A stretch of 64,000 nucleotides of DNA from Erodium maritimum (GCA_963921825.1 OY997594.1:33152956-33216955); one strand, 5' to 3'. Positions 22,441 through 35,152 are shown, numbered from the stretch's first letter. The notes: generated by a model not told the origin, from the letters alone. Made by a program: numbers and translations.

Positions 22441-23379
22441 GAACGTCCAAGGCGATTTGAAAGGATCAATCTTCCACCTCCAAGATATGGTATCCGGAGG
22501 TGACAATGAAGTCATGGTGGATCACGATGATCTAGCCACCTTTCAGGAAGTCGTGGATGGGCCCAACTCCGAGTTATGGCTGGGAGCCATGAGGGAGGAA
22601 ATGCAATCCATGTCGGACAACCGAGTCTGGGAACCGGTTGATCCCATCAATGGTGTGAGGACCATCGGATGCAAATGGATCTTCAAGGTGAAGATGGACA
22701 TAGACGGCAAACCTCTGACCTACAAAGCTCAACTGGTGGCGAAAGGTTATAGGCATGGATTGACTTAACTGCGTATCATAATTACGAGATATGGAAAGTG
22801 GATGTCAAAACCGCTTTCCTAAATGGAAATTTGACTGAATACGTTTGTATGTCTCGGCCCAAAGGTTTTGACGATCCGAAGAATAAAGGAAAGATTTATA
22901 AGTTGTTGAAATCCATTTATGGATTGAAACGAACTTCTCGGAGTTGGATCCTTCGTTTTGATGAAGCTGTAATTGGATTTGGCTTAATCAAGAGCGAGGA
23001 TGAATCTTGCGTTTATAAGAAGGCTAGTGGGAGCAAGATTACCTTTCTGGTTCTCATTGAAAACGACATCCCAACCTTGCACGAGACTAAAGCTTGGTTG
23101 AGGAAGTGTTTTTCAATAAAGGACTTAGGCGATGCTTCTTATATCTTAAGGATTAAGATATGTAGAGATCGCACCAAGAGGGTCTTGGATTTAAGTCAGG
23201 GAACCTATGTGAACAAGGCATTGAGTAGGTTCTTAATGCTCGATTCAAAGAAAGGACTCTTACCCACTAGTCATGGCATTCATCTCAGCAAGACTCAGTG
23301 TCCTAAGACACCTGATGAGCTGAAAAGGATGATGAGAATCCTATGCGCCTGGGGGCAGGATCGATCATATATGCCATGA
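22441..23379 (+). pseudogene. Cop1-b reverse transcriptase lacking the YVDD motif
   Basis: 22457-22768 encodes the RT entry (WLGAMREEMQSMSDN, GCKWIFKVKMD, LVAKGYR). It ends early because about 90 bp present in Cop1-d are missing near 22755-22775. 22798-23379 continues with VDVKTAFLNGNL, YKLLKSIYGLKRTSRSW, CVYKKASGSKITFLVLIENDIPTLHE and FSIKDLGDASYILRIKI. Compared with Cop2, which has FLVLYVDDILLIRND, seven codons including YVDD are absent in frame at about 23052. The catalytic Asp pair is therefore missing. Known copia RT needs it, so the domain cannot polymerise. Confidence 0.88.
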
Positions 23380-23966
23380 CATGTATGAGACCAGACGTCT
23401 CGTAAGCCTTATGTTGTACCAGTAGACATCATTCTAACCCGGGGGAAAGATGATGCTGAACTAGTCGTCGAATGATGAGTAGACGCTAGTTTTCCAAGAC
23501 AAATCCAGATGACTTTAGAAGTCAATCAGGATATGTGTTTACGCTGAATGGCAGAGCTTTAGCTGGGAGAGCGTAAAGCAAGATATCATTGCCGAATCTA
23601 CGACAGAGGCCAAGTACATGGATGCTGCAGAGGCAGCTAAGGAGGCTATGTGGATTTGGAAATTCATGGCAGGGCTGGGTGTAATTAAAAACCCATCCAG
23701 CCCGGTGAATCCATCTTGCGACAACACAAGGGCCATAGCGCAAGCTAAAAGCCTAGATCGTATAACAAATCCAAACATGTACTGCGGCGTATCCACCTCA
23801 TCAGATAAATACTGAACTGAGGTGAAGTGAAGATAACCGATATTGCAATAGATGATAACATAGCCAACCCTTTGACTAAGGCAGTGTCACTGCCTGAACA
23901 TGTTAGACATGTAAAGTCGATGGGGACATATTGGAGTTTAGATTGGAACTAGGGCAAGTGGGAGAT
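23380..23966 (+). pseudogene. Cop1-b RNase H remnant and polypurine tract
   Basis: 23618-23815 keeps EAAKEAMWIWKFMAGLGVIKN and SCDNTRAIAQAKS (RNase H segments) between stops. The end of the domain (about 23825-23950) reads NIANPLTKAV in another frame. GGGCAAGTGGGAGAT at 23952-23966 is the polypurine tract before the 3' LTR. Confidence 0.82.
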
Positions 23967-25653
23967 TGTTAGTCTTAGTGCCCGTAGTTCAATCCTAAAT
24001 GTCCAAATGTATATATCATCGTTAGCAATAAAATTAAAGCGGCTTTATATTACTTACGTGTTGGAGTAATATATCGATGTGTGCTCTGATCTATGCCCAC
24101 CATGCGAATAGAACCATAGATCGAGATAGATCACACTCGATGGGTCCCTAGTCAACAAAGCTTCACTAGAAGCGACTAGTATGAAAGATGGCTCTTTATG
24201 GCTTACGTTCTGTTAGTCATTGGAATGAGATTCCGGAGTCTGATCATAGATATCATGTGGGACATGATATTGGACGACCCGCCCTGAATATGTGCCATAG
24301 ATTAAGTCATGAACATATTCAGTGTTGTAGCTTGTCATGTATCCTTAGACCAAGGAGTCTTTGTGATCGCTATGTAGTCAACAACTGAGTTTGACCTGAG
24401 CCTAACGTTGTCCGTAACAAGGCTTCCATAACGGCCAGGATTGGCTTGGGGACGGGCTACATGAGTGACACGAAAGACGGCTAAGGGATTTATCCCTCAT
24501 ACTAAGGTATGGGAAAGATATCGGTTCTCGGCCGCTTGATCGAGAGTGACTGGAAGAATAGCATGGCCATGCACATGATACTGGGTATCATATCTTCAGT
24601 CATCTCACATATCAAGGAACGGTGATTAAGAATAATAAGGATGACGGCTCTATGCCTTATCTCAATCAGGATATCGGAGATAAAAGGATAATGACAGGGA
24701 CGACGGAAAGGTTAGAATCGACAGGGTCGATTCGTTATGTAGTGTCAGGCAATACTAAAGTCTCGTTAGTTGCCACTTAAATAGGATCAAGTAAAATGGG
24801 ATTTTACGTTGATCTATTGACATGCATAAACCTAAGGGTCACACCGGAGGATGAAACTCATTGACACATTTATGGAGAATGGCCAAAAGGGAGTTGTCTC
24901 GGGACATGACCAAAACTGGGTTTTGGGTCATGTGCCCGTAAGTGAATAGGACTTTACGGATTGAGACAAGGCTTGGAGTCTTGGGGTTGATCGCGTCGGA
25001 TAATGTTGGACATTTCCGGTATGGAAGGCATGGAGGCGATGAGCGAATCACGGGACCTCGTTGGAAATGGCCACGGGCCATGTTCCAAGAGGCCCATGAA
25101 AGGCCCATGCAACCAAGGCCCATGGAACTAATTAATCAAGTCTTGATTAATTAGTACTAAGTAAGCAAGACAAGGATTAAGGTGTTGGTGATTCACCACC
25201 TAACCCAATCTTGTCTTGCCATACTTTGTCCTATTTACACCTTACTTGACACCATACTTGTCCCATGCCTTTAGTTGGACAAGTATGAGTTTTGTTATGT
25301 TTAAGTCATCTTTTTTCAACATAACAAAGACAAGACAAGAATAGGAAACTCATTTTCTCTCCCTCTTCCATGGCCATTTCGGGTTTGGCTAGTTTCCTCC
25401 TCCATTTTTGTGTTCTTGAGTCCTCAAAGAGAAGAACTACGTGGCTTTGATTCCCATGTGGATACGTAGGCGTCTTGGAGACTCAAGCCAATCATTCGTT
25501 AACCGGTGTTCTTGTTTTGGTAAGAAATAGTGCTGAATTTTTCTCTTGTGAATCCATTCTTTGTTAGTTGTTTCATGGTTTAATTGTCTCTTGGTTTTCA
25601 TTGATTTTCCGCTGCGAGTTGGTTCATCTCCAACCCTACCTCGAGACCCAACA
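23967..25653 (+). repeat. Cop1-b 3' LTR (1687 bp)
   Basis: Edges TGTTAGTCTTAGTGCC and GAGACCCAACA, followed by ATTTC. It has the same length as the 5' LTR, with scattered single-base differences, for example GATCGAGATAAGG against GATTGAGACAAGG. Confidence 0.95.
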
Positions 25654-26023
25654 ATTTCATCTCTTCATCCATGGCTGACTCCCACTTAATCGAATCATCC
25701 ATTTGAATTGACTGTGTATAACACTGAGGCTCTCCATTCTCAATCAACAAAAGATAATGTAGTGATGGAGAGAACCGTTCTGGAGGTCTTGAAACTCTGC
25801 TCGATCTCCTCACTTCAGCTACTGGGGTAGCCGGTAGTATCTCCTCATTATTTTCATGTAGTTGAATCTCACTGCTGCCTGTAACATCTTCTATTGTAAT
25901 ATCTTCCAACATTACTTCTTCCTTGCCTTCAGGTTCTATAGTGATATCTTGCTCCACACTCAAGCGATCCTTGTACATAGCGCTTTCATAGAATGTGACA
26001 TCTCTGCTTCTGATGACTTTCAT
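25654..26023 (-). pseudogene. Cop3 integrase-RT linker
   Basis: The minus-strand frame holds VIRSRDVTFYES, EVRRSSRVSRPPERFSPS (the RRSxRxxxPPERF signature between integrase and RT in copia) and WESAMDEEMK. It then meets Cop1-b, so the last residues read there come from the LTR. The reading resumes at 17253 and leftwards. Confidence 0.85.
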
Positions 26024-26790
26024 CTTTGACTCATCCTAGAATCTATACCCCATGTCATCAGATCCATAGCCAATGAATGCACACTTCTTTTCTTCTGGAT
26101 CAAGCTTGTCTATGTCGGACTCTTTTGATCTCACATAAGAAACACAACCAAAAACTCGCAAATGTTGAAGATTTACCTCTTTTCCACGCCATTCTTCTTC
26201 AGGAATCTTGAATCCCAAAGGAACTGAGGGTCCACGATTGATGAGGTATGGTGTTGTGCTCACTGCGTCTGCCCAAAACCTTTTAGGCAATCTTTCTTGA
26301 ATCCTCATACTCTTCGCACTCTCGTTTAGCGTTCTGTTCATCCTCTCAGCAACACCATTATGCTGGGGCGTCTCAGGCTCAGTCTTTAGCATCCTTATAC
26401 CATGCTCAGCACAATAATCACTAAACTCATCACTACTATACTAACCACCATTGTCAGACTTTAAACACTTCACTTTTAAGTCAGTTTCATTCTCAACAAC
26501 AGATTTCCACTTCTTAAAGGTATTAAAAACTTCATCTTTGTGCTTTAGAAAGTAAACTCATACCTTTCTTGTGGAATCATCAATGAAGGTAACATAGTAG
26601 CGAGATCCTCCAATGGCATCTTCCCCTTTGAAGCTAACATCTTCCCCTCTGGAATCTTCCCCTTTGAAGCTAACATCTTCATTCCTTTCTCACTCATATG
26701 CCCAAGTCGTTGGTGCCATAGAGTTGAAGGATCAGGCCCATCAGTAACTGCATTAACCTCTTCCACTGGCATCTCCGCCATGTACAAAGT
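26024..26790 (-). pseudogene. Cop3 integrase (internally deleted)
   Basis: 26036-26392 encodes RMLKTEPETPQHNGVAERMNRTL (the catalytic Glu is in AERMNR), RFWADAVSTTPYLINRGPS and the integrase C-terminus. A TAG lies just before (near 26035). 26400-26545 keeps core pieces ending in CLKSDNGG with stops. 26545-26787 holds the GAG-pre-integrase HQRLGHMSEKGMKMLASKGK, but it then jumps through a short repeat (LASKGK twice) and an altered stretch. The zinc-binding CxxC and the first catalytic Asp segment are absent. Confidence 0.8.
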
Positions 26791-27881
26791 TCCCCTCTTC
26801 CATCCTCAAGCAATAATCAAATTCCCTTTTGATACCTTCCATTGGCCGTTTTTAAAGGTTATACCGTATCCCAAACTGTCCAGATGACTTACAGAGATCA
26901 ACATTCTCATTATGGTAGGGATATACCTTACATCTTTTAACGTCCAAATTGTACCCATGGGAGTTTTGAGATTCACATCTCCTATGCCCGCAATTTCTTC
27001 CGTCTCATCATTGGCTAGATGAACTATACCTTTTATAGGTCTAAAATTCACTAGCATATTTTTATAATGGGTAGTATGGAAAGAAGCACCTGAATTCATG
27101 ATCCATGACTCAACCGGGCTTTCTACACAACAGATCAAAGCATCATCTTCAAATTCCTTTGTCGCATTCACCGAGTTGTTCTCCTTTCTTTCCTTCTTTA
27201 GGTTCGGGCATTGACTCTTGAAGTGGCCAGTTTGTTGACAATTATAGCAAGTCACATCTGCTCTACTTTTAGTTTGTCCTCTCCTTCTAGACTTCGATCT
27301 GCCTCGCCCTTTGTTCTTCCCCCTCTTAGAGTTTCTACCTCTTCCGTCCACGTTCAACACGGAGTCTGACGATTCTCCAGAATTCCTTCTACGAATATCT
27401 TCCCTGAGAATCAAGTCTCTTATCCCATCGAACGACAACTTAGTAGATCCAGACGAACTACTAACTACTGTGATGGTTCCTGACCAACTATCAGGTAACG
27501 AAGACAGCAATAATATGCTTGTACCTCATCATCGAATTTAATATCCACTGACACTAATTTGGATAGTATCATATTAAATTCGTTCACATGATCGGTAACA
27601 TTAACACCTTCCCTCATCGTCGTATTAACTAATAGACGAATCAAATATACCTTGTTTGATGCACAGGGCTTTTCGTACATATTTGATAGAGCCTTTATTA
27701 GTCCGTAGGTAGTTGTCTCCTTCATTACGTTGTAGGCAACATTCCTTGTCAATGTCAACCTCACCGCACCAAGTGCTTGTCGATCTAGCAACTGCCAATC
27801 GGCCGAACTTAGCTTCTCTGGTTTGGTCTCTGACAACGGTTCATGTAGATTCTTCTGGTACAGATAATCCTCAATCTGCAT
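26791..27881 (-). pseudogene. Cop3 gag and protease
   Basis: 27465-27881 carries the gag N-terminal domain (MQIEDYLYQKNLHEPL, LSSADWQLLDRQALGAVRLTL, VNEFNMILSKL), and 26806-27510 carries its end (LLSSLPDSW-like), a basic RGRSKSRRRG stretch and an intact CCHC knuckle CYNCQQTGHFKSQC. Protease follows: SWIMNSGASFHTT has Asn where the catalytic Asp of DSG is expected. The two overlapping frames are joined by a frameshift near 27500. The size and order match a normal copia gag-pol start. Confidence 0.85.
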
Positions 27882-27967
27882 CTTCCAGAATCCAAAAACT
27901 TTCCCATCGAACTTGTCGATTCAAACTTTCCCATCTTCTGAAATTGCTCCCACTTGCCACGAACCGG

Positions 27968-27979
27968 GCTCTGATACCA
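27968..27979 (-). other. Primer-binding site, initiator tRNA-Met (Cop3)
   Basis: The minus strand reads TGGTATCAGAGC two bases inside the Cop3 5' LTR edge at 27982. Confidence 0.9.
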
Positions 27980-27981
27980 GT

Positions 27982-28067
27982 TGTTAGGGTATAACAACGT
28001 GGAACAATATTCAAGCAAGAAGAAACCAAGGGAAAATAAGCAATCACACAAGAACACAAGAATTTAC
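27982..28067 (-). repeat. Cop3 5' LTR, inner remnant
   Basis: 86 bp identical in layout to the start of the 3' LTR (TGTTAGGGTATAACA...AGAATTTAC), cut by a Cop1 LTR. The last 15 bp of the same LTR reappear at 29187-29201 (CACACAACCCTAACA). About 240 bp of the Cop3 LTR are missing between them. Confidence 0.88.
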
Positions 28068-29186
28068 TGTTGGGTCTCGAGGTAAGGTTGGAGATGAACC
28101 AACTCGCAGCGGAAAATCAATGCAAACCAAGAGACGATTAAAACCATGAAACAACTAACAAAGAATGGATTCACAAGAGAAAAATTCAGCACTAGTTCTT
28201 ACCAAAACAAGAACACTGGGTAACGAATGATTGGCTTGAGTCTCCAAGACGCCTACGTATTCACATGGGAATCAAAGCCACGTAGTTCTTCTCTTTGAGG
28301 ACTCAAGAACACAAAAATGGAGGAGGAAACTAGCCAAACCCGAAATGGCCATGGAAGAGGGAGAGAAAATGAGTTTCCTATTCTTGTCTTGTCTTTGTTA
28401 TGTTGAAAAAAGATGACTTAAACATAACAAAACTCATACTTGTCCAACTAAAGGCATGGGACAAGTATGGTGTCAAGTAAGGTGTAAATAGGACAAAGTA
28501 TGGCAAGACAAGATTGGGTTAGGTGGTGAATCACCAACACCTTAATCCTTGTCTTGCTTACTTAGTACTAATTAATCAAGACTTGATTAATTAGTTCCAT
28601 GGGCCTTGGTTGCATGGGCCTTTCATGGGCCTCTTGGAACATGGCCCGTGGCCATTTCCAACGAGGTCCCGTGATTCGCTCATCGCCTCCATGCCTTCCA
28701 TACCGGAAATGTCCAACATTATCCGACGCGATCAATCCCAAGACTCCAAGCCTTGTCTCGATCCGTAAAGTCCTATTCACTTACGGGCACATGACCCAAA
28801 ACCCAGTTTTGGTCATGTCCCGAGACGACTCCCTTTTGGCCATTCTCCATAAATGTTTCAATGAGTTTCATCCTCCTGTGTGACCCTTAGGTTTGCATGC
28901 CAATAGATCAACGTAAAATCCCATTTTACTTGATCCTATTTAAGTGGCAACTAACGAGACTTTAGTATTGCCTGACACTACATAACGAATCGACCCTGTT
29001 GATTCTAACCTTTCCGTCGTCCCTGTCATTATCCTTTTATCTCCGATATCCTGATTGAGATAAGGCATAGAGCCGTCATCCTTATTATTCTCAATCACCG
29101 TTCCTTGATATGTGAGATGACTGAAGATATGATACCCAGTATCATGTGCATGGCCATGCTATTCTTCCAGTCACTCTCGATCAAGC
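28068..29186 (-). repeat. Truncated Cop1 LTR inside the Cop3 LTR
   Basis: It starts TGTTGGGTCTCGAGG and follows the Cop1 LTR for 1119 bp to CTCTCGATCAAGC. There it jumps into the end of the Cop3 LTR, so about 570 bp of the Cop1 LTR and about 240 bp of the Cop3 LTR were removed in one deletion, with at most one base of shared sequence at the junction. Confidence 0.88.
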
Positions 29187-29201
29187 CACACAACCCTAAC
29201 A

Positions 29202-29979
29202 CATTCTTGATAAAGCCAAATCGAATTACAGCTTCATCAAAACGATGGTTCCAACTGCGAGAAGCTTATTTCAATCCACAAATGGATTTCAACAACTTAC
29301 AAATCTTTCCCTTGTTATTCAGACCGACAAAACCTTCGGGTTAAGACATATAAACATCCTTAGTTAAATTTCCGTTTAGGAAAGAGGTTTTGACATCCAT
29401 TTGCCATATCTCTTAATCGTGATACACATTTATGGAAAGAAGAATCCGGATTGATTTGACCAAAGCCACTAGGGAGAAAGTTTCCTCATAATCAATCCCT
29501 TGGATCTGCCTATAACCTTACGCCACCAGTCCGGCTTTATAGGTATGAGGGTCTCCTCCCAAGTCCATATTCACCTTGAAGATCCATTTGCATCTGATGG
29601 TCCTCACACCATCGATGGGATCAACCAATTCCCAGACTTGGTTGTCTGACATGCACGACATTTCCTCCCTCATGGCTCTTAGCCATAACTCGGAGTTGGG
29701 TCCGTCCACGGCTTCCTAAGAAGTAGCTGGATCATAATGATCCACCACAAGCTCATTGTCACCTCCAAACACAAAGAAACCATATCTTGGAGGTAAACGA
29801 CTGATCCTTTCAGATCGCCTAGGACCTTCCGGAACTATTACAGGAATTTGTCCTTGCTCTACGACCAGCTCTAGATCATCCGTTTCTATTGGGTTGTCAA
29901 GTGGTTCAGATGGATCTGGCCCATCCTGAATTTTTTCTAGATGTACAGTCCTCCAACTGACGTCTTTGGAAATAAAATC
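29202..29979 (-). pseudogene. Cop2 reverse transcriptase N-terminal part
   Basis: The minus-strand sequence continues the RT that stops at 15325. 29518-29709 encodes LWLRAMREEMSCMSDNQVWELVDPIDGVRTI, with CKWIFKVNMD. 29202-29420 encodes the palm segment in broken frames (VKTSFLNGNLTKD, then KLLKSICGLK-like). 29710-29979 is the poorly conserved linker before RT. Confidence 0.8.
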
Positions 29980-31013
29980 TCATTCCATAAAGACCCCACC
30001 ACGAGCAACGAACACCGTGTTCTCGCCAGGTTTGTAGAAGTAGTATCCCCTTGTTTCTTTGGGATACCCTACGAAGCTACATTTCTCATATCTTGGTTCG
30101 ATCTTAGTCGGAGTTAAACTTTTCATATAAGTCTCATAATCCCAAATCTTTAGGAAGGACAAAACAGGCTTCTTCCCATGCCATTTCTCAAATGATGTCC
30201 CTTCCACAGCCTTCATCGGTGCCCGATTCAATATGAATGTGGTTATCTTTAGTGCATAACCCCATAAAGAGATCAGGACATCAATATAACCGACCATAGA
30301 TCGGACCATATCCAATAAAGTTCGATTCCTCCGTTAGGACACACCGTTGAATTACGATGTTGTGGGAGGAGTCCATTCCGAAAGGATCCACTTTCTGCTA
30401 GATGATCTAAAAACTATGTGGTTAAGTATGCTCCACCTTGATCTGATTGAATTGCTTTAATACTTTTCCCGAGCTGGTATTCTTCTTCAGTCTTAAACTC
30501 TTTGAATTTATCAAAAGCTTCAGAGTTATGTCTCATCAAATAGACATAACCAAATATGTGTTAGTCATCAGTGAATGTGATGCAGTAGCTAAAACCCCTC
30601 CTAGAAAGTGCACTCATTGGTCCACACACATCCAAGTGTATCAGCCCCAAAAAGTCACCCACCCTTTCACCGCGACCAATGAAAGGATCTTTAGTCATTT
30701 TTCCCATTAAACAAGATTTGCATCTATCAATCGAATGAAATTCGAATGGACTTAGAAGTCCACAATTGTGAAGTGCTGATATGCGTTTCTCGTTTATGTG
30801 GCCTAAACGACAAGGACATAACAGAGTTTGGTCTAAATTGTCGGATTTAGACCTCTTGGTATTTACATTATAAATAGATCTCAAGGCATTGGTATCCATA
30901 TCTAATATGTACAATCCTCCAACCATTTTAGCACTAGCATAAAATATATCATTGCACAAAATATTGAAAACCTCATTTCCAACATCAAACTTGTATCCTT
31001 CCTTGTCCAACAA
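29980..31013 (-). pseudogene. Cop2 integrase and GAG-pre-integrase
   Basis: 30561-31013 encodes GAG-pre-integrase (CPCRLGHINEKRISAL, FEFHSIDRCKSCLMGKMTK) and the start of the core with LGLIHLDVCGPMSALSRRG, so the first catalytic Asp is present. 30340-30560 keeps the rest of the core in broken frames. 29980-30315 encodes LNRAPMKAVEGTSFEKWHGKKP and YFYKPGENTVFVARGGVFME. It is better preserved than Cop1, and the contrast at HLDVCGP is the reference used for the Cop1 change. Confidence 0.85.
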
Positions 31014-32161
31014 AGAATTAGATACAATGTTCCAACCGAAAGTAGGTATGCAATATACATTTTTTTAAAAACAAAAACTAGACCACTAGGCAAAAAAAGA
31101 CTCATGGATCCTACAACATTCGATGCAACTCTGATACTGTTGTCCACTTTGAGGTCCACCTCGTCCTTCTTCAAGCTTCTCCTACTTTCAAGCCACTGCA
31201 CATTAGTACATATGTGAGATTTAGCCCCAATATCTAATACCCACGAATCTTTGGAAGTAGCTAGATGTAGCTCTATAAAGAAAATACCCGATGAAGGCAC
31301 AGTCCTACCGTCCTTCTTCAGATTATCCAAAAATTTACTATAGTCCTGTTTCCAATGACCAGGCTGCTAATAGTAGAAGCAGATATTCTTAGCCTCCTTA
31401 GCCTTCCTTGAGGACTCCCCGGTCCTAGGAGGGTTAGGAGCTTTTGGTTATCTCATCTTTCATGCCAAGTGTGTAGTGGCCTTACCCTTTCCGCTTCCAT
31501 TTCCCTTCTTGAAACCGGTTCCCCGTCTGACCAGCAGAACATATTTGGATCCTTGATCTCTGATATTCTTCTCAGCAGTTACTAACATACCATGTAACTC
31601 TGATATGGTCTATTCCATATCATGCATGTGATAGTTCATGATGAACCCAACATATGTACGAGGAAGGGAGCACAAAACCACATTTGTTGCCATCTATTTT
31701 TCAATCTTAAGACCAATTCGATTAAGATGTTCGAGATGCCCCTTCATTTTCTAGACATGAGGACCTACAGAGCCTCTTTCTAACATTTTTCAGGAGAGAA
31801 GTTCATTAAGGACATTGTATCTCACGATACGTTCCCTTTCCTTGAGCATAGTTTTTATCATGCCAATCATGGTATAAATGAGACTTCTCCATAAACTAAT
31901 CATGGAGATCTCTCTCCATGCAGCCCAGCATAATACACGCCATATCAATAAGTGCTCTTGGTATGCATCCTTAACGGCCATTGCGGCGTTATTAGCTGGC
32001 TCCTTAGGTATAGCCTTGTCTAGGAAATATTCCTTGCGTTCATATTTTAGGACTATCCTCAAATTTCTGTCTCAGTCCAGATAGTTTGTCCCATTGAGCT
32101 TAACCTTCAACAACATGGTTTTCAATGAAAAACTATTGTTGTTCGCTGAAGTACTTGCCAT
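31014..32161 (-). pseudogene. Cop2 gag and protease
   Basis: ATG at 32161-32159 (minus). 31790-32062 encodes RIVLKYERKEYFLDKAIPKEPAN and then AAMAVKDAYQEH. The gag core continues in broken frames to the MHDME.TISELHGML region near 31600-31640. A zinc-knuckle-like C-x2-C with PGHW lies near 31345-31385 but is interrupted by a stop. Protease (30902-31330 frame) reads SWVLDIGAKSHIC. One DNLKKDGRTVPSSG unit is present, where Cop1 has three. Confidence 0.8.
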
Positions 32162-33566
32162 CTGATCTACACGAAAAACAAATTTAATCAATAAACTGAA
32201 TAAATTTTATGAAGATCGAGTTTAAACACCAATCATTCCATTCTAATCTTTTAGAATTAAAAAAACAAGATCCCTGATTCACTTGATCAAGCTGAATGAA
32301 GGCTCACCACTCAATCAAGCTATGTAGGTAGGACCTCGTCCAATAACATCCAATGTGAGTCTTAGCTAGGGTATGTACTTAAGTACATGGCTTACCCTAT
32401 ATGATACCCTAGCTCAACCCTGGCTAAGAATCGTAGCCGAGTCCACCGATTTTCAACTATTGGCCCGTCACTATGTAAGTGTTCCGCTAAGGCGCACGAT
32501 ACCCACATATGTCGTCCAAGCCTACTACCCCACTTTCTCATGGATGCTCTACTATGGCGCATGACACCCATAAGACGGGGAGGTATTAAGGTGTTGATAA
32601 TTGGGAGGTATCAGACATGACCCATTTTTACTTGTCTGGTTGTGTTTAAAACTTTAGGCACATCATAGATGCGATGAGCACATCAACTACATATCGATGT
32701 ATTGATGCCTCCAATATCATCCAATGTAATTCATCTTTTGAACCCGTCAACTACATCCAATGCAAAGACGGTTCCGAGGGCTCACATAACAAGGATCAAA
32801 AACCAATTTTATTTTTGCATGTGAGGTGATATGCTCGGAATATAAATTTAAGCATGCGATTCTAACAAAAAATTAGAATTACTCATGCAAAATTAAACCA
32901 AGCATAAATCGAAAAACGTGCACATAATAGCCCTTTAAACTAACTCTCACTCGCTTCTTGAGCTCCATCGACTATAAGTCGATGCAAAAACCCAAAAAGC
33001 AGCAAATTGATCTTTATCACCCTTACTATGTCTTGAGAAAAAGATTAAAACGAGCCCGGGGCTATTAAGTGCACCATGCCAACATCACATCACACAAGAT
33101 GTTATCATTTAAGCATGTTATCACACAACATGTGAATTTCAGGTTTTAAGTAATCGCCAAGTCTCAAAAAAATTTAATGCTCGGTTTATCGAAACCATTT
33201 AAAAATGAAACTTTTAAGCGTTCGATTTTTGAGTTCGTCAAGACGGTTCTAAACTTGTCATGAATAACTAAACAATTTTTCCCAACGTTCCGACCATCCA
33301 AGGTCACGTCTTGGCCTAGCTCCATCCAACGGAGCTCTATTCGGTCACGGTTTCGGCTCATAGAGAGTCATGCTCTCGTGACCCAAAAACTCAAAAAAAT
33401 CAATTTTTTATATTTGAGTAATCTTTCAAAAATTACATTTTTCGTGGCAATAACCCATAAGAAAGAATTTAAAATATCTTATCAAACAATATGCAAAAAT
33501 TCAAGAAAAATCGAAATTACAAGCAAACTCTTGTGAATCCTGGAGGTAGCACGACTCTGATACCAT
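32162..33566 (-). other. Cop2 leader and primer-binding site
   Basis: Non-coding leader related to the Cop1 leader, with degenerate GCGCA...TAGCGGA repeats near 32480-32560. The primer site is just inside the LTR: the plus strand reads CTCTGATACCA, ending at 33565. I see no gene. Confidence 0.75.
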
Positions 33567-35152
33567 TGTTGGGTCTCAATGGAGAGTATGAGTATACAAT
33601 CGCAGCAGAAGCAAATAACTTGGACCATGCATAAATAACTACCAATATTAGATTCACAAAACAAAACCGCAATCACCACTTCTTACCAAATCAAGAACAT
33701 CGGGTAAGGAATGATCGGGTTTAGTCTCCAAGATGCCTACGTATTCTTCTAGGAATCAAAGTCACGTATTTATAAGCTTAGAGGACTCAAGAACACAACA
33801 ATATGGGGAAGACCAAGGGTTGGCCGAAACTTTAGGGGAGAGAGAGGAGTTGTTGTCTTCCTTTTGTGTGTTATGTCTCTTATGTTGATACGGATGGAAC
33901 TTATATCATGTAATCTGATAAACATAATAAACTATTAGTATATTAGGAAAAAGATGGTATAAAGTAGTTAAAAGTTGGTAGAGAGTTGGTGGATTGAGGG
34001 TCACCAACTACCTAATCTAACTAATTAGTTAGAACCATTTAGTTAAGACTTAACTAGTTGGTTTCATGGGCCTCGCGGGTGATGGCCCGTGGTCATTCTC
34101 GACGAGGTCCCATGACATGCTCATCGCCTCCCATGCCTTCCATCCCGGATATGTCCAACATTATCCGACAAGATCGTTCTCAAGACTCCAAGTCATGTCT
34201 CGATCTGTAAAGTCCTAACTACTTACAGGCACATGACCCAAAACTCTATTTTGGCCATGTCTCGTGTAAACCATCTCGCTTGGACATTCTCCATCAGTGT
34301 GTTAAGGAGTTTCATCCTCCGGTGTGACCCTTACTTTTATGCATGTCGGTAGATCTACATAAAATCAAATTTTACTTGATCCTACATAAGTGACAACTAA
34401 CAAGACTTTAATATTTCCTGACACTGCATAAATAATCGACCCTTGTCGATTCTACCCTTTCTGTCGTCTATGTCATTATCTTTTCATCTCTAGATATCTT
34501 GATTGAGATAAGGCATAGAAACATTATCCTTAGTATTCTTAATCACTATTCCTTCAAATGTTAAATGACTTAATCTTTGATACCCAATATCATGTGCATG
34601 ACCATGCTATTCTTTCAGTCACTCTCGATCAAGCGCCCGAGAATCAATATCTTTCACATACCTCGGTATGAGGGATAAATCCCTTAGCCGTCTTTCATGT
34701 CACTCATACAGCCCGTCCCCAAGCCAATAATGGCCGTTATGGAGGGCCTGTTACGGACAACATTAGGCTCAGGTCAAACTCAGTTATTGACTGCATAGCG
34801 ATCATAGAGACTCCGTGGTCTAAGGATACATGACAAGCTATAACAATGAATATGTTCATAAATCAATATATGGCACATATTCAGGACGGGTCGTTCAATA
34901 TCATGTCCTACATGATATCTATGATTAGAATCCATAATCTCATTCCAATTACTAAATAGAACGTAAGCCATGAAGAGTCATCTTTCATACTAGTCGCTTC
35001 TAATGAAGCTTTGTTGATTAGGGACCATCGAGTATGGTGTATCTCGATCTATGGCTCTACTTTGTATGGTGGGCATAAATCAGAACACACATAGATATAT
35101 CACTCCAACACATAAGTAATGCATAAAGCCACTTTGCTTTTATGTCTAACGA

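Larger units (their letters stand above)
17259..25653 (+). mobile_element. Cop1-b: full-length Cop1 element nested in Cop3
   Basis: A plus-strand element of 8395 bp with two 1687-bp LTRs, primer site, leader, remnants of gag-protease-integrase-RT-RNase H, and polypurine tract. The target duplication is ATTTA (17254-17258) and ATTTC (25654-25658). The Cop3 reading frame shows ATTTC is original, so the left copy has mutated. The two LTRs differ at about a dozen sites seen by eye, so the insertion is fairly recent though older than Cop1-c. No long ORF survives. Confidence 0.93.
15326..29201 (-). mobile_element. Cop3: TNT1-like copia element nested in Cop2
   Basis: A minus-strand copia with 339-bp LTRs, primer site at 27968-27979, and gag, protease, integrase, RT and RNase H in the copia order. 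It is split by Cop1-b at 17259-25653, and its 5' LTR is split by a truncated Cop1 LTR. Sequence resemblance is to the TNT 1-94 type (YLYQKNLHEPL gag start, CYNCQQTGHFKSQC zinc knuckle). It is the least decayed coding unit in the window, although the integrase carries an internal deletion and there are a few nonsense codons. Confidence 0.9.

Noticed and set aside
24839..25154. ORFs of 66, 70 and 94 codons repeated in every Cop1 LTR (for example 24839-25123 minus and 24942-25154 plus)
   Set aside because: They recur only because the LTR recurs. They overlap on opposite strands, resemble no known protein, and vary in length between copies (88, 94 or 96 codons), so I treat them as non-coding.
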